Source: Pseudomonas sp. B21-015 (GTDB lineage: Bacteria; Pseudomonadota; Gammaproteobacteria; Pseudomonadales; Pseudomonadaceae). From it: 64,000 nucleotides of DNA. Location of the stretch: positions 3,968,001-4,032,000 of the forward strand of contig NZ_CP087196.1 of NCBI RefSeq assembly GCF_024749285.1, given 5' to 3'. Below the pieces are notes generated by a model. That model did not search any database, had not been told where the DNA came from, and saw nothing but the letters and a program-made list of their open reading frames with translations. Positions within the stretch are counted from its first letter, which is position 1. Every line of letters starts with the position of its first letter. The position numbers and the translations under genes are program-made. Shown piece after piece: positions 7,928-17,677 of this stretch.

Positions 7928-10351
7928 TCAGAAGTCGACTGTCGCCGAAACAAGGTAGGTTCGTGGGGTCGAGAGCGTCAACCCGGGCTCGCTGTCATCC
8001 GAAGCCCCGGCCGAACTCCAGTAGCGCTTGTCTGCCACGTTCTCGACGTTGGCACGCAGGGTGATGTTCTTTTCATCGATCTTGAACGCATAGCGTGCAC
8101 CCACGTCGAAACGCTCCCAGGCGTCGATTTCCTTGTTGTTGGACTGGTCCAGATACTGCGAGCTGGAATAGATGCCGCGGCTGGTCAGGGTCAGGCCCTG
8201 TACGGTCGGCACATCCCACTCGGCGCCCAGGTTGACGTTGTATTTCGGCGTGGCAGGCGCGCGGTTGCCGTCGAAGGTGCCATTGGTGGTGTTGGTCAAC
8301 TCGCTGTCGATGTACATGACACCGCCGAGCAGGCGAAAACCTTTGAGCGGTTCACCGAACACACTCAGTTCCACACCGTCGTTTTGACGCTTGCCGTTCG
8401 GGCCGAAAACCCGCGTCGTGGCGTTGGTCTCATAGGCCGGCTGCTTGATCCGGAACACCGCGGCGGTCACGGCGAACGCACCCGCGTCATACTTGGCGCC
8501 GACTTCGACCTGCCGGCTGATGAACGGCGGGAATATCTCGTCCTCGTTCACCGAGGTCGACGGCGCGATCTTGCCCTGGCTCAGCCCCTCCATGTAGTTG
8601 GCATACAGCGACAGCTTATCGGTTGCCTTGAACAGGATGCCGCCCGACGGCGAAACCTTTTCCTCATCGTAGGCCGTGGTGCCTTTGACATCATCCACCC
8701 AGTCATCAACCTTCACGCGCTGCCAGCGAGCGCCGAGGGTCAGCAGCAACCGGTCATCGAAGAAACCCAGGGTGTCGGACAACGCCACGCCGCTGAAACG
8801 GTTCTCGGTGTAGACCTTCGAATCGAGTCGGGTGGGCCTGCCAGGTGTTGGTGTTTCCACGGGGTCGTAGAGGTTGCTGCGGGCCGCGGCATAACGGGCG
8901 CCGCCATTTTCGAAGTCCATGTAGAAATAGCTGGCGGCCAGGTTGACTTCATGGCTCACCGGGCCGGTATGAAACCAGTTGCGCACCCCTGCCGTGGCCG
9001 TCCGGACATTTTCGTCACGGGTGAAGTCACGCGGCTGAACGCTGAAATCGCCGGCGTCGTTGGTGACCGCAACGGCATGCCGGAGAAAGTCATGGTTGCT
9101 TTTACGCGCGCCCACACCGCCGTACAGCATGACGGAGTCGCTGACATCGAATTCGCCGTTCACCGTCCCGAACGTGTCGTGGGTACTCGCCTTGCTCCAG
9201 GGCTGCGCATAGTTGTGACGCACATCGTTTGCATTTGGAACTTTCGCATTGGCGCCGACCTGCACACGTTCCTGCGGGGCGTCGGTATCACGCTCGGTGC
9301 GCCCCAGGTCCGTCGAGAGTCGCAGGCGTTCACCGCGAAAATCCAGGCCCAGCACGGCCATCTCGCGGTCGACACTCTGATGATCCCATTCGGTGTCGCC
9401 GGACTGCTTCACACCGTTGAAACGAATACCGAACTTGTTGTCTTCACCAAAGCGCCGGCCGACATCCACGGCACCGCCGACCTGGTTGTCGGAAGCGTAG
9501 CTCCCGGTAAACGAAGTGATGGGCTTGTCGGTCGCGCGCTTGGGCACCACGTTGATCCCGCCACCCACGCTGCCCCGCGGCGAGATGCCGTTGATGAGCT
9601 GGCTCGGGCCTTTGAGGATGTCGACGCGGTCGGCCATCTCCATGTCGATCGTATAAGTCGGCAGGACACCGTAGAGACCGTTGTAGGCGACATCACTATT
9701 GAACAGGCTGAGCCCGCGAATGGTGAACTGCTCATAACGCCCACCCGCCGGGTTGGTAGCGCGTACCGAAGGATCGCTGGCGATCAGGTCACCCAAGGTA
9801 CGAGCCTGCTGGTTTTTGACCACCTCGCTGGTGTAGGTGGTCATGCTGAATGGCGTTTCCATAAAATCTTTCGAGCCCAGCAAGCCTTGCGAACCGCGGC
9901 GCGCGACCTGGCCGCCGGCATACACCTCGCTGTCCGCCCCGCCCGTGGCACCGAGAATCGAGGTGGGGGCCAGTTGCAGGCTGCTGCCTTCTGGCGCCGG
10001 GGTCAGGATGTAGGCCTGTTCACCCACGGGCTGCAATTGCAGACCGGAACCCCGCAACAGCCGGGCAAAGCCCTCCTCGACCGCATATTCACCGGAAAGA
10101 CCGGGGCTGGTGCGACCGCCCACCAGTGCCGGGTCGACCGAAAGATTGACGCCAGACAGACCGGCGAAGCGGGTCAGCGCATCGCTCAGGCTGCCGGCAG
10201 GCACCTGATAATTGCGCCGGACACTGTCTTCGGCCCAACTGACAGTGATGAACAACGGACTGGCACTCAGGCCCAACAACAGGCTCAAGTGCAACAACGG
10301 ACGCAAGCGGGAAGAAGCCGGACGCGGACAGCAAGGTATTACTGCGGGCAT
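7928..10351 (-). CDS. TonB-dependent siderophore receptor with signalling domain
   Basis: The start is set at ATG 10351 (MPAVIPCCPRPASS...), the first start giving a signal peptide (hydrophobic stretch to TVSWA near residue 40). The longer upstream reading has no ribosome site. The order is an STN/secretin N-domain at about 45-113 (RRNYQVPAGSLSDAL... YILTP), a plug at about 160-275 (FTIRGLSLFNSD, GISPRGSVGGGINVV) and a beta-barrel ending in the usual C-terminal Phe (SATVDF). It transports a ferric siderophore across the outer membrane and, through its STN domain, signals substrate binding to the adjacent FecR-type protein. Its size and neighbours resemble ferrichrome-type FiuA or FoxA, but the ligand cannot be fixed from sequence. 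Confidence 0.92.
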   Translation of the reverse strand: MPAVIPCCPRPASSRLRPLLHLSLLLGLSASPLFITVSWAEDSVRRNYQVPAGSLSDALTRFAGLSGVNLSVDPALVGGRTSPGLSGEYAVEEGFARLLRGSGLQLQPVGEQAYILTPAPEGSSLQLAPTSILGATGGADSEVYAGGQVARRGSQGLLGSKDFMETPFSMTTYTSEVVKNQQARTLGDLIASDPSVRATNPAGGRYEQFTIRGLSLFNSDVAYNGLYGVLPTYTIDMEMADRVDILKGPSQLINGISPRGSVGGGINVVPKRATDKPITSFTGSYASDNQVGGAVDVGRRFGEDNKFGIRFNGVKQSGDTEWDHQSVDREMAVLGLDFRGERLRLSTDLGRTERDTDAPQERVQVGANAKVPNANDVRHNYAQPWSKASTHDTFGTVNGEFDVSDSVMLYGGVGARKSNHDFLRHAVAVTNDAGDFSVQPRDFTRDENVRTATAGVRNWFHTGPVSHEVNLAASYFYMDFENGGARYAAARSNLYDPVETPTPGRPTRLDSKVYTENRFSGVALSDTLGFFDDRLLLTLGARWQRVKVDDWVDDVKGTTAYDEEKVSPSGGILFKATDKLSLYANYMEGLSQGKIAPSTSVNEDEIFPPFISRQVEVGAKYDAGAFAVTAAVFRIKQPAYETNATTRVFGPNGKRQNDGVELSVFGEPLKGFRLLGGVMYIDSELTNTTNGTFDGNRAPATPKYNVNLGAEWDVPTVQGLTLTSRGIYSSSQYLDQSNNKEIDAWERFDVGARYAFKIDEKNITLRANVENVADKRYWSSAGASDDSEPGLTLSTPRTYLVSATVDF

Positions 10352-10418
10352 TGAAATAGCTCTCTTGATTCGTTCACATGCCTTGAATGACAAGCGAGTC
10401 GAAAAAAGGGGACAGGCT

Positions 10419-11363
10419 TCACACACTATTTTTGCGCGGCAGCAACGTAACCCAATATCGCGTACGCAAATGCACCTCCAGCGGCAGGCTGGCCGCCAGC
10501 AACGCGAGGACGTGATCGGTGTCGTCCAGGCGGAAACTGCCGGTGACACGCAACGCTTCAAGCTCCGGCTCCCAACGCAACACACCCGGTCGATAAGTGC
10601 CGAGTTCGCGCAGGAAATCCCCCAGCGGCTGGTTTTTCGCCATCAGCACGCCTTCTCGCCAACCTGGCGCAAGCACATCGAATGGGCCGACCGGCCCAAC
10701 GCCAGCAGCTTGAAGACTGCCTTGTTGACCACTGCGCAAAGCCAACGCCGGCCCCCGCAAGGGCTGCATTTGCACGGCGCCGTTGTACACCGACACGCGG
10801 CAACCGCGCGCATCCTGACGAACACAGACTTCGCTCTGGCTGACGATGATCTGTCCAAACTTCGTTTGGATCGTCAGCGGCGATGCGCCCGGCACCTTCA
10901 GCGACAGCTCGCCCTCAATCAGCTTCAAGCGCCGGTTCTGCAAATCCACATCGACGGCACTGGCCGTGTTGAGTTGCAAGGAACTGCCATCAGCGAGTTG
11001 CACCTGTTTGCGCTCCCCGGTGGCCGTATGCAGATCGGCTCGCCAGACATCCAGGGGCAATTGTCGGCTGATCAGCCAAGCCGCCGGCACCAACGCCACC
11101 GCACCCAATGCACGCTTGAGCACCACACGCCGCCCCGGCTCGGGGCGATCCAGACTTTTGAGTGCCACGGCTGAAGGCAGATCGGCAAACCGCTGACGCA
11201 AGGCTTGAGCCTTCTGCCAAGCCTGCTCGTGACTGACGCAACTGTCGCGCCAACGCTGCAGATTCGCACGATCCTGCTCGTTGGCACTCCCAGATTCCAA
11301 CAGTGCGAGCCACTTCGCGGCAGCTCGCACTGCCTGACGGGCGTCGGGTACCGGACTGCTCAC
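10419..11363 (-). CDS. FecR-family anti-sigma / signal transducer
   Basis: I place the start at the GTG at 11363, which overlaps the sigma-factor stop as GTGA; a TTG six codons upstream is the alternative. The protein of about 314 residues has an N-terminal cytoplasmic DUF4880-like region (AAAKWLALLESGSANEQDR). A membrane helix lies near residues 85-105 (ALGAVALVPAAWLIS). The periplasmic FecR domain includes TATGERKQVQLADGSSLQLN and FGQIIVSQSEVCV. It would relay the signal from the TonB receptor to the FecI-type sigma factor. Order and spacing are those of the standard sigma-regulator-receptor operon. Confidence 0.9.
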   Translation of the reverse strand: MSSPVPDARQAVRAAAKWLALLESGSANEQDRANLQRWRDSCVSHEQAWQKAQALRQRFADLPSAVALKSLDRPEPGRRVVLKRALGAVALVPAAWLISRQLPLDVWRADLHTATGERKQVQLADGSSLQLNTASAVDVDLQNRRLKLIEGELSLKVPGASPLTIQTKFGQIIVSQSEVCVRQDARGCRVSVYNGAVQMQPLRGPALALRSGQQGSLQAAGVGPVGPFDVLAPGWREGVLMAKNQPLGDFLRELGTYRPGVLRWEPELEALRVTGSFRLDDTDHVLALLAASLPLEVHLRTRYWVTLLPRKNSV

Positions 11364-11869
11364 AGCCCCACCAACAGGCAATGCTCGTAGGCGTGCGCCA
11401 TGTAGCGTTTGATCGTGCGCTCAGATACTCGCAGGCGCTCGGCGATTTGCTGATAGTTCAAGCCTTCCAGCTGACTCCAGAGAAACGCCCTGCGCACCGC
11501 CGTCGGCAGCCCGTCGAGCAACTCATCCAGGGCTTGCAGGGTTTCCAGCAGCAGCCAGCGCTGCTCGGGTGATGGCACGCAGTCTTCAGGCATCGACGCT
11601 AACGCGGTCAGATAGGCTTGTTCGAGACTGCGACGCTTGTAGAAATTGCTCAGCAGGCGTTTGCCCACGGTCAGCAGATAGGCACGGGGTTCCTGCAGGT
11701 CGGCAATTCGCTGAGAACTGGCGAGTAAACGCAGGAACGTATCCTGACTGAGGTCCGCCGCATCACAGGCGTTGCCCATGCGTCGTCTCAACCAGCCTTC
11801 AAGCCAGCCACGGTGATCGCGGTACAGATCGTGGAGGGTCTGCTCCTTCGGCATCGCTGCATCACTCAT
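11360..11869 (-). CDS. FecI-type ECF sigma factor
   Basis: This 169-residue extracytoplasmic-function sigma factor has region 2 at about 12-75 (DLYRDHRGWLEGWLRRRM, AADLSQDTFLRLLASS, EPRAYLLTVGKRL) and region 4 at about 110-160 (LPTAVRRAFLWSQLEGL, YQQIAERLRVSERTIKRYM). It is predicted to drive transcription of the receptor gene when the matching siderophore is present. It is the first gene of a three-gene minus-strand operon and overlaps the FecR-type gene by four bases. A Fur-like box lies 34 bases upstream, consistent with iron repression. Confidence 0.93.
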   Translation of the reverse strand: MSDAAMPKEQTLHDLYRDHRGWLEGWLRRRMGNACDAADLSQDTFLRLLASSQRIADLQEPRAYLLTVGKRLLSNFYKRRSLEQAYLTALASMPEDCVPSPEQRWLLLETLQALDELLDGLPTAVRRAFLWSQLEGLNYQQIAERLRVSERTIKRYMAHAYEHCLLVGL

Positions 11870-11902
11870 CTCAAGAAGTCCTGTGCCAAGGATTATCGTA
11901 AA

Positions 11903-11917
11903 TGAGAGTGATTCTAA
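11903..11917. promoter_or_regulatory. Fur-like box upstream of the ECF sigma gene
   Basis: TGAGAGTGATTCTAA matches the 7-1-7 Fur consensus TGATAATnATTATCA at 11 of 14 informative positions. Its place, 34 bases before the sigma-factor start, fits promoter overlap and iron-dependent repression. Confidence 0.6.
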
Positions 11918-12014
11918 TTAATGTCGAAGCCGCGAACCAAGCCCTTTATGCACCGAGTGTACAGAAAGGTCGTGCTGGGAAGACTGGAGAGGCATAAAAG
12001 CCAAATTGAAGACA

Positions 12015-12043
12015 CAAAAAACCCCGGTCTTTCGACCAGGGTC
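12015..12043 (-). terminator. terminator of the tRNA-Asp/Val cluster
   Basis: The leftward stem GACCCTGGTC / GACCGGGGTT (one mismatch) has a GAAA-type loop and is followed by TTTTTTG. Confidence 0.8.
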
Positions 12044-12117
12044 TTTGCTATCGACTCGAAGATAGCCATCGGCTTGCTTCGTAGCTCCAAGGCGTTCAGT
12101 GGGCCTTGAGGCAGATA

Positions 12118-12194
12118 TGGCGCAGCGGACGGGACTCGAACCCGCGACCCCCGGCGTGACAGGCCGGTATTCTAACCGACTGAACTACCGCTGC
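12118..12194 (-). tRNA. tRNA-Asp (GTC), second copy
   Basis: The 77-nt gene has acceptor GCAGCGG / CCGCTGC, anticodon loop CTGTCAC and an encoded GCCA end. It is identical in sequence to the tRNA at 12288-12364. Confidence 0.95.
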
Positions 12195-12287
12195 GTATCG
12201 CTTTGGACTTTCGCCCAAGTAACTCGTCTGACTGAAAAGCTTCGAAGCTTTTCAATCTCGAGGCAGATAAACCTGACTCGGAAAATA

Positions 12288-12364
12288 TGGCGCAGCGGAC
12301 GGGACTCGAACCCGCGACCCCCGGCGTGACAGGCCGGTATTCTAACCGACTGAACTACCGCTGC
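12288..12364 (-). tRNA. tRNA-Asp (GTC), first copy
   Basis: The 77-nt gene is identical to the copy at 12118-12194, from which it is separated by 93 bases. It is part of a leftward Val-Asp-Asp transcription unit. Confidence 0.95.
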
Positions 12365-12418
12365 GCGTCGGTGGAGGCTTTTTAGCTTCCCTCTTGCTTA
12401 CGCAAGAGTCTCAAGAAG

Positions 12419-12494
12419 TGGTGGGTGATGACGGGATCGAACCGCCGACATTCTGCTTGTAAGGCAGACGCTCTCCCAGCTGAGCTAATCACCC
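12419..12494 (-). tRNA. tRNA-Val (TAC)
   Basis: The 76-nt gene runs from GGGTGAT to ATCACCCACCA. The anticodon loop CTTACAA gives TAC. It is first in the leftward tRNA cluster. Confidence 0.95.
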
Positions 12495-12613
12495 TTTGCT
12501 TCTCTGAGGCCGCGAAATTTACGCAGGTATCGAAGCTAAGTCAATACCCCGCTTGAAGTTTTTCTGAAAAAGACAAAATCGTGTCAATCCGAACGAGGCC
12601 GGTAACCGCCAGA

Positions 12614-12709
12614 CCGCTTTCGCGAGCAGGCTCGCTCCCACAGTGAACCGCGTTTCTTAGGGCAACATGCTTTCTAATGTGGGAGCGAGCCTGCTCGCGA
12701 TGATGGCGG
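12614..12709. repeat. REPIN (paired inverted REP sequences)
   Basis: CGCGAGCAGGCTCGCTCCCA near 12620 is mirrored near 12680 as TGGGAGCGAGCCTGCTCGCG, about 35 bases apart. This is the common fluorescens-group REP doublet. It lies just downstream of the SDR gene stop. Confidence 0.85.
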
Positions 12710-12748
12710 CACATCCAACATCAATGCTGGAGACAGCGCGCCGCCCTA

Positions 12749-13525
12749 TTACTCGCTGTAAATCATCTTCTTGGTCATGCCACCATCGACCACAAACTCC
12801 TGGCCCGTGACGAAACCGGCGTTCTTCGACAGCAACCACGCCACCATCGCCGCCACGTCCTCGACCGTCCCTACCCTGCCCGCCGGATGTTGCGCATGAT
12901 CGGCGTCGGTCAACGGTTCGGCACGCCGCGCCGCCGGATCCCGCGCATCGATCCAGCCAGGACTGACCGCGTTGACACGAATCTCCGGCCCCAAACTGAT
13001 AGCCAAGGCGTGAGTCAGGGCCAACAGACCGCCCTTGCTCGCCGCATAAGCCTCTGTGTCGGGTTCCGACTGCCCGGCGCGGGTCGAGGCCAGATTGACG
13101 ATGGCGCCGCTGTGAGCACGCAGGTACGGCGCACAGTGCTTGGCCAAGAGCATCGGCCCGCTCAGGTTCACCGCCAGCACCCGGTTCCAGTACGCCAGAT
13201 CGAGGCTTTCCAGGGTGATATTGTGCGGATCGGCCACCGCCGCATTGCACACCAGCGCATCCAGGCGCCCGAACTGCCCCAGCACCTCGGCCACGCCCAG
13301 CGCCACCTGCGCTTCATTCGCGACGTCCATGGCGATGAACCAGGCATGTTCGCCAAGCACCTTCGCCACTTTCGAACCGCGCTCCCGATCCAGATCGGTC
13401 AGCACCACCTGCCAGCCTTCGCTGATCAGCCAGGCCGCAATGCCCAGGCCAATGCCCCGTGCCGCACCAGTGACCAGAGCGACGCGACCATGGGTACCCG
13501 TGGTCGGCGTGGACAACTCGATCAC
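12749..13525 (-). CDS. short-chain dehydrogenase/reductase
   Basis: The protein has 258 residues. The cofactor site is VTGAARGIG at about 18-26 and NAAVADPH follows at about 93. The catalytic Ser precedes the Tyr-x3-Lys motif AYAASKGG near 158-165, and the C-terminal segment is [14 protein letters not shown]. It is a classical soluble NAD(P)-dependent oxidoreductase; the substrate is unknown. Its ATG overlaps the metZ stop by four bases, so it is translationally coupled to metZ. That pairing looks conserved in Pseudomonas and hints at a link with sulfur amino acid metabolism, but this is inference. Confidence 0.9.
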   Translation of the reverse strand: MIELSTPTTGTHGRVALVTGAARGIGLGIAAWLISEGWQVVLTDLDRERGSKVAKVLGEHAWFIAMDVANEAQVALGVAEVLGQFGRLDALVCNAAVADPHNITLESLDLAYWNRVLAVNLSGPMLLAKHCAPYLRAHSGAIVNLASTRAGQSEPDTEAYAASKGGLLALTHALAISLGPEIRVNAVSPGWIDARDPAARRAEPLTDADHAQHPAGRVGTVEDVAAMVAWLLSKNAGFVTGQEFVVDGGMTKKMIYSE

Positions 13526-14733
13526 AAGGCAGCCAACCCGCGCGCCAGATCGGCCTGCAGGTCTGCCACGTCTTCCAGACCGACCGCTACGCGGATCAGG
13601 CTGTCACGAATCCCCGCCGCTTCACGCTCTTGCGGCGCGAGACGGCCGTGAGAAGTGGTGCTTGGGTGCGTGATGGTGGTTTTGCTGTCGCCCAGGTTGG
13701 CGGTGATGGAGATCAGGCGAGTCGCATCGATAAAGCGCCAGGCGCCTTCTTTGCCGCCCTTGACCTCGAAACTCACGACCGCACCGAAGCCCTTCTGCTG
13801 ACGCTGGGCCAGTTCGTGCTGCGGATGGCTCTTGAGGCCCGCGTAATGGACTTTCTCGATGCCGTCCTGCTGCTCCAGCCACTCGGCCAGTTGCTGGGCA
13901 TTGGCGCAATGCGCCTTCATGCGCAGGCTCAGCGTTTCCAGACCCTTGAGGAAAATCCAGGCGTTGAATGGGCTCAGGGTTGGCCCGGCGGTGCGCAGGA
14001 AGCCAACGACCTCCTTCATCTGCTCGCTGCGACCCGCCACGACACCCCCCATGCAACGACCCTGGCCGTCGATGAACTTGGTCGCCGAGTGCACGACGAT
14101 GTCCGCGCCCAGCTTCAGCGGCTGCTGCAACGCAGGCGTGCAGAAGCAGTTGTCGACTACCAGCATCGTACCTTTGGCGTGAGCAATTTCCGACAGTGCC
14201 TTGATGTCTACCAGCTCGGCCAGCGGGTTGGACGGCGACTCGACGAACAGCAACTTGGTGTTGGCCTTGATCGCCGCATCCCAGCCGGACAAGTCCGCCA
14301 GGGGCACGTAATCGACTTCGATACCGAAGCGCTTGAAGTACTTTTCGAACAGGCTGATGGTCGAACCGAACACGCTACGCGACACCAGCACGTGATCGCC
14401 GGCGCTGCACAGGCTCATGACCACGGCCATGATTGCCGCCATGCCGGTCGCCGTGGCCACCGCTTGCTCGGCGCTTTCCAAGGCGGCAATGCGCTCTTCG
14501 AACGCACGTACGGTCGGGTTGGTGTAGCGCGAGTAAACGTTGCCCGGCACTTCCCCGGCAAAGCGCGCAGCCGCGTCGGCGGCAGTACGGAAGACGTAGC
14601 TGGAAGTGAAGAACATCGGATCACCGTGTTCGCCTTCCGGCGTGCGGTGCTGACCGGCGCGTACGGCCAGGGTATCGAACGCTACGCCTTCGAGGTCGCT
14701 GTCCAGCCGACCGGCATCCCAATCCTGACTCAT
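13522..14733 (-). CDS. metZ: O-succinylhomoserine sulfhydrylase
   Basis: This 403-residue member of the Cys/Met metabolism PLP family has the schiff-base Lys219 in [14 protein letters not shown]. Other family marks are SRYTNPTV (69-76), TATGMAAI (94-101) and ESPSNP (165-170). In Pseudomonas, MetZ incorporates sulfide into O-succinylhomoserine to give homocysteine, by direct sulfhydrylation rather than the MetB/MetC route. The product is cytosolic. It lies downstream of purF on the same strand, separated by an intrinsic terminator, which matches the order I recall in P. aeruginosa. Confidence 0.93.
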   Translation of the reverse strand: MSQDWDAGRLDSDLEGVAFDTLAVRAGQHRTPEGEHGDPMFFTSSYVFRTAADAAARFAGEVPGNVYSRYTNPTVRAFEERIAALESAEQAVATATGMAAIMAVVMSLCSAGDHVLVSRSVFGSTISLFEKYFKRFGIEVDYVPLADLSGWDAAIKANTKLLFVESPSNPLAELVDIKALSEIAHAKGTMLVVDNCFCTPALQQPLKLGADIVVHSATKFIDGQGRCMGGVVAGRSEQMKEVVGFLRTAGPTLSPFNAWIFLKGLETLSLRMKAHCANAQQLAEWLEQQDGIEKVHYAGLKSHPQHELAQRQQKGFGAVVSFEVKGGKEGAWRFIDATRLISITANLGDSKTTITHPSTTSHGRLAPQEREAAGIRDSLIRVAVGLEDVADLQADLARGLAAL

Positions 14734-14770
14734 GCTGTCACTCCTTGCCTTGCTCTTTATTTAGTAGATA

Positions 14771-14794
14771 CAAAACCGGCCCCTCAGGGCCGGT
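14771..14794 (-). terminator. terminator between purF and metZ
   Basis: The perfect 8-bp stem ACCGGCCC / GGGCCGGT has a 4-base loop and is followed leftward by TTTTG. It sits 7 bases past the purF stop. Confidence 0.8.
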
Positions 14795-14800
14795 AGTTAC

Positions 14801-16306
14801 TCAGTTGTTGTACAGATCAATGATCGCACTGACTGCCTGCGTCTTGACCTTGGAGGCATCGTTGCGCGCCTGCTCGATCTTGTTCAGGTAAGCCTCGTCG
14901 ACGTCGCCGGTGACGTACTGGCCGTCGAACACCGCGCAATCGAACTTCTCGATCTTGATCTTGCCGCCACCGACCGCTTCGATCAAGTCAGGCAAGTCCT
15001 GATAGATCAACCAGTCGGCGCCGATCAGGTCGGCAACATCCTGAGTCGAACGGTTGTGGGCGATCAGTTCGTGGGCGCTTGGCATGTCGATGCCGTAGAC
15101 GTTCGGGTAACGAACAGCCGGTGCAGCGGAGCAGAAGTAGACGTTTTTGGCGCCGGCTTCGCGAGCCATCTGAATGATCTGCTTGCAGGTGGTGCCGCGA
15201 ACGATGGAGTCGTCCACCAGCATCACGTTCTTGCCGCGGAATTCGAGTTCGATGGCGTTGAGCTTCTGGCGTACGGATTTTTTCCGTGCAGCCTGCCCCG
15301 GCATGATGAAGGTCCGGCCGATGTAGCGGTTCTTCACGAAGCCTTCGCGGAACTTGACGCCCAGGTGGTTCGCCAGTTCCAGGGCCGCGGTACGGCTGGT
15401 GTCCGGAATCGGGATGACCACGTCGATGTCGTGATCCGGGCGCTCGCGCAGGATCTTCTCGGCGAGCTTCTCGCCCATGCGCAGACGAGCTTTGTAAACC
15501 GAAACGCCGTCGATGATCGAGTCCGGACGCGCCAGGTAGACGTGTTCGAAGATGCACGGCGTCAGCGAAGGATTGGTCGCGCACTGACGGGTGTGCAGCT
15601 TGCCGTCTTCAGTGATGTAGACCGCCTCGCCCGGCGCCAGGTCGCGAATCAGGGTGAAACCGAGCACGTCCAGCGAAACGCTTTCGGAGGCGATCATGTA
15701 CTCGACGCCTTCGTCGGTGTGACGCTGACCGAAAACGATCGGACGGATGCCGTGCGGATCGCGGAAACCGACGATGCCATAACCGGTCACCATCGCCACG
15801 ACCGCGTAACCACCGACGCAACGGTTGTGCACGTCGGTGACGGCGGCGAACACGTCTTCTTCGGTCGGCTGCAACTTGCCGCGCTGGGCCAGCTCGTGCG
15901 CGAACACGTTGAGTAGCACTTCCGAATCGGAGTTGGTGTTGACGTGGCGCAGGTCAGATTCGTAAATCTCCTTGGCCAGCTGTTCAACGTTGGTCAGGTT
16001 ACCGTTGTGCGCCAGGGTGATGCCGTACGGCGAGTTGACGTAAAACGGTTGAGCTTCGGCCGAGGTCGAACTGCCCGCAGTCGGATAACGCACATGGCCA
16101 ATGCCCATGTGGCCGACCAGACGCTGCATGTGACGCTGATGAAACACGTCACGCACCAGGCCGTTGTCCTTGCGCAGGAATAACCGGCCATCATGACTGG
16201 TCACGATACCGGCAGCGTCCTGGCCGCGGTGCTGGAGGACGGTTAGCGCGTCATACAGCGCCTGATTGACGTTCGACTTACCGACGATACCGACGATGCC
16301 ACACAT
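14801..16306 (-). CDS. purF: amidophosphoribosyltransferase
   Basis: The start is the ATG at 16306, so that Cys2 ([10 protein letters not shown]) becomes the N-terminal nucleophile of the glutamine amidotransferase domain. A TTG three codons upstream would bury it. The glutaminase domain spans about 1-230 ([22 protein letters not shown]). The C-terminal phosphoribosyltransferase domain carries the PRPP site [13 protein letters not shown] near 365. The enzyme makes 5-phosphoribosylamine from PRPP and glutamine, the first committed step of purine synthesis. The 501-residue length is normal. It follows cvpA in a conserved pair. Confidence 0.97.
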   Translation of the reverse strand: MCGIVGIVGKSNVNQALYDALTVLQHRGQDAAGIVTSHDGRLFLRKDNGLVRDVFHQRHMQRLVGHMGIGHVRYPTAGSSTSAEAQPFYVNSPYGITLAHNGNLTNVEQLAKEIYESDLRHVNTNSDSEVLLNVFAHELAQRGKLQPTEEDVFAAVTDVHNRCVGGYAVVAMVTGYGIVGFRDPHGIRPIVFGQRHTDEGVEYMIASESVSLDVLGFTLIRDLAPGEAVYITEDGKLHTRQCATNPSLTPCIFEHVYLARPDSIIDGVSVYKARLRMGEKLAEKILRERPDHDIDVVIPIPDTSRTAALELANHLGVKFREGFVKNRYIGRTFIMPGQAARKKSVRQKLNAIELEFRGKNVMLVDDSIVRGTTCKQIIQMAREAGAKNVYFCSAAPAVRYPNVYGIDMPSAHELIAHNRSTQDVADLIGADWLIYQDLPDLIEAVGGGKIKIEKFDCAVFDGQYVTGDVDEAYLNKIEQARNDASKVKTQAVSAIIDLYNN

Positions 16307-16352
16307 GCGACGCAACCCCTACTTAATGGATCTGAACTGAACTGAACACAAC

Positions 16353-16913
16353 TCACTGAGGCGTTTTGGCCGTCGGCAAGAGGTGCTCCTTGAACGGAAT
16401 ATCAGCGGGTACGCTGATTCCGCTGGCAAGCCACTGACTGCTCCACCCGAGGATCAGGTTTTTGGACCAGTCTGCGACCAATAAAAACTTTGGCACGAGT
16501 TGGGATTCTTTCCACCACCCGTCCTGCTGTACCGGCCCCAGGCTCAACAGCCCGACCGCCACGACCACCAGCAACACGCCACGCGCAGCGCCGAAGGCCA
16601 TGCCGAGGAATCGATCGGTCCCGGATAGCCCGGTGACGCGAACCAACTCGCCGATAAGATAATTGATCATTGCGCCCACAATTAAAGTGGCGACAAACAT
16701 GATGGCACAACCCGTGATCACACGAGCCGATGGCGTTTGGATGTATCCGGCGAGGTACTCGGACAATGAACCACCGAACATCCAGGCGACGACTCCTGCG
16801 ATGATCCAGGTCACCAGCGATAATGCTTCTTTGACGAAGCCGCGGCTCAAACTGATCAATGCGGAGATGGCGACGATTGCGACGATCGCCCAATCAACCC
16901 AGGTAAATGGCAC
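16353..16913 (-). CDS. cvpA: CvpA-family inner-membrane protein
   Basis: The 186-residue protein has four hydrophobic helices at about residues 5-25, 30-52, 65-88 and 103-125 and the CvpA start FTWVDWAIVAIVAISALISLSRG (split here as FTWVDWAIVAIVA / ISALISLSRG). CvpA is needed for colicin V production in E. coli and for envelope or purine-linked phenotypes; its molecular role is unsettled. It is encoded directly upstream of purF, its usual partner, about 46 bases apart and probably co-transcribed with it. Confidence 0.92.
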   Translation of the reverse strand: MPFTWVDWAIVAIVAISALISLSRGFVKEALSLVTWIIAGVVAWMFGGSLSEYLAGYIQTPSARVITGCAIMFVATLIVGAMINYLIGELVRVTGLSGTDRFLGMAFGAARGVLLVVVAVGLLSLGPVQQDGWWKESQLVPKFLLVADWSKNLILGWSSQWLASGISVPADIPFKEHLLPTAKTPQ

Positions 16914-17011
16914 AGTGCAGCCTACAGACGGATAAGGCGGCGCATTTTAGCAGAGCCCATGGCTGTCGGTAAGCTGAGATTGTCAGTGCTTTTCAAATCG
17001 GGGCGATTGTT

Positions 17012-17677
17012 CTAACCGCGCTCAGGCTGAAAACGCACCACAAAACCCTTGAGGCTCTGCTGACGACTCAACAAGTCACGCAGACGATCGGCTTCCGCGC
17101 GCTCGATCAGCGGCCCGACGAACACCCGATTCTTGCCATCGGCGGAGCGGATATAGGCGTTATAGCCTTGGCTGCGCAGGGTTTTCTGCAGGCTTTCAGC
17201 GCTTTCACGGCTCGACAGGCTGGCCAGTTGCACCGACCAGCTGACCGACAGGCCATTGGCATCGACGCGGCTTGGGGTGGTAGTGACCGGCTTGGCCGGT
17301 GCGGCAGCGATTGGCTGGGCAGGTGTCGGCACGGGCTTGACGACTGGTGCCGCAGACGGCGCGACCGGCTTGGCAGTCGGCGGCGCTGGCGCCACGGGAG
17401 CACTTTGCGCGATCGGTGTCGACGGCGCTTGCTGCTCGGCAATTTCGTCGTCGCCTGGCACAGGTTCCTGCGGCAATGCCTGCGGTTCAGGCACCACCAC
17501 CGGCTCAATCTGCACTTGCGGCATCGCGGGCGCGTGCGGCGCAGCAGGCGCGTCGACCGTCACCTGACGCTGCTCATCCTGACGGGAAAACAGCATCGGC
17601 AGGAAAATCACCGCCAGCGCCACCAGCACCAGGGCGCCGACCATGCGCTGCTTGTACGCCTTATCCAGCAAAGCCAT
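17012..17677 (-). CDS. SPOR-domain cell division protein, DedD-like
   Basis: The ATG at 17677 ([12 protein letters not shown]) gives the normal start; the upstream in-frame extension is the folC 3' end in another frame. The layout is a short cytoplasmic tail, one membrane helix (residues about 12-33, VGALVLVALAVIFLPMLF), a long Pro/Ala-rich periplasmic linker and a C-terminal SPOR domain of about 75 residues (WSVQLASLSSRESAESL, NRVFVGPLIER). SPOR domains bind denuded peptidoglycan at the septum. The gene overlaps the folC end by 17 bases. The accD-folC-dedD-cvpA-purF order is widespread in gammaproteobacteria. Confidence 0.88.
   Translation of the reverse strand: MALLDKAYKQRMVGALVLVALAVIFLPMLFSRQDEQRQVTVDAPAAPHAPAMPQVQIEPVVVPEPQALPQEPVPGDDEIAEQQAPSTPIAQSAPVAPAPPTAKPVAPSAAPVVKPVPTPAQPIAAAPAKPVTTTPSRVDANGLSVSWSVQLASLSSRESAESLQKTLRSQGYNAYIRSADGKNRVFVGPLIERAEADRLRDLLSRQQSLKGFVVRFQPERG

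Noticed and set aside
7784..10354. Very long plus-strand open frame opposite the TonB receptor
   Set aside because: It is a shadow of a GC-rich gene; it has no ribosome site and lacks any motif, while the minus strand has full receptor features.
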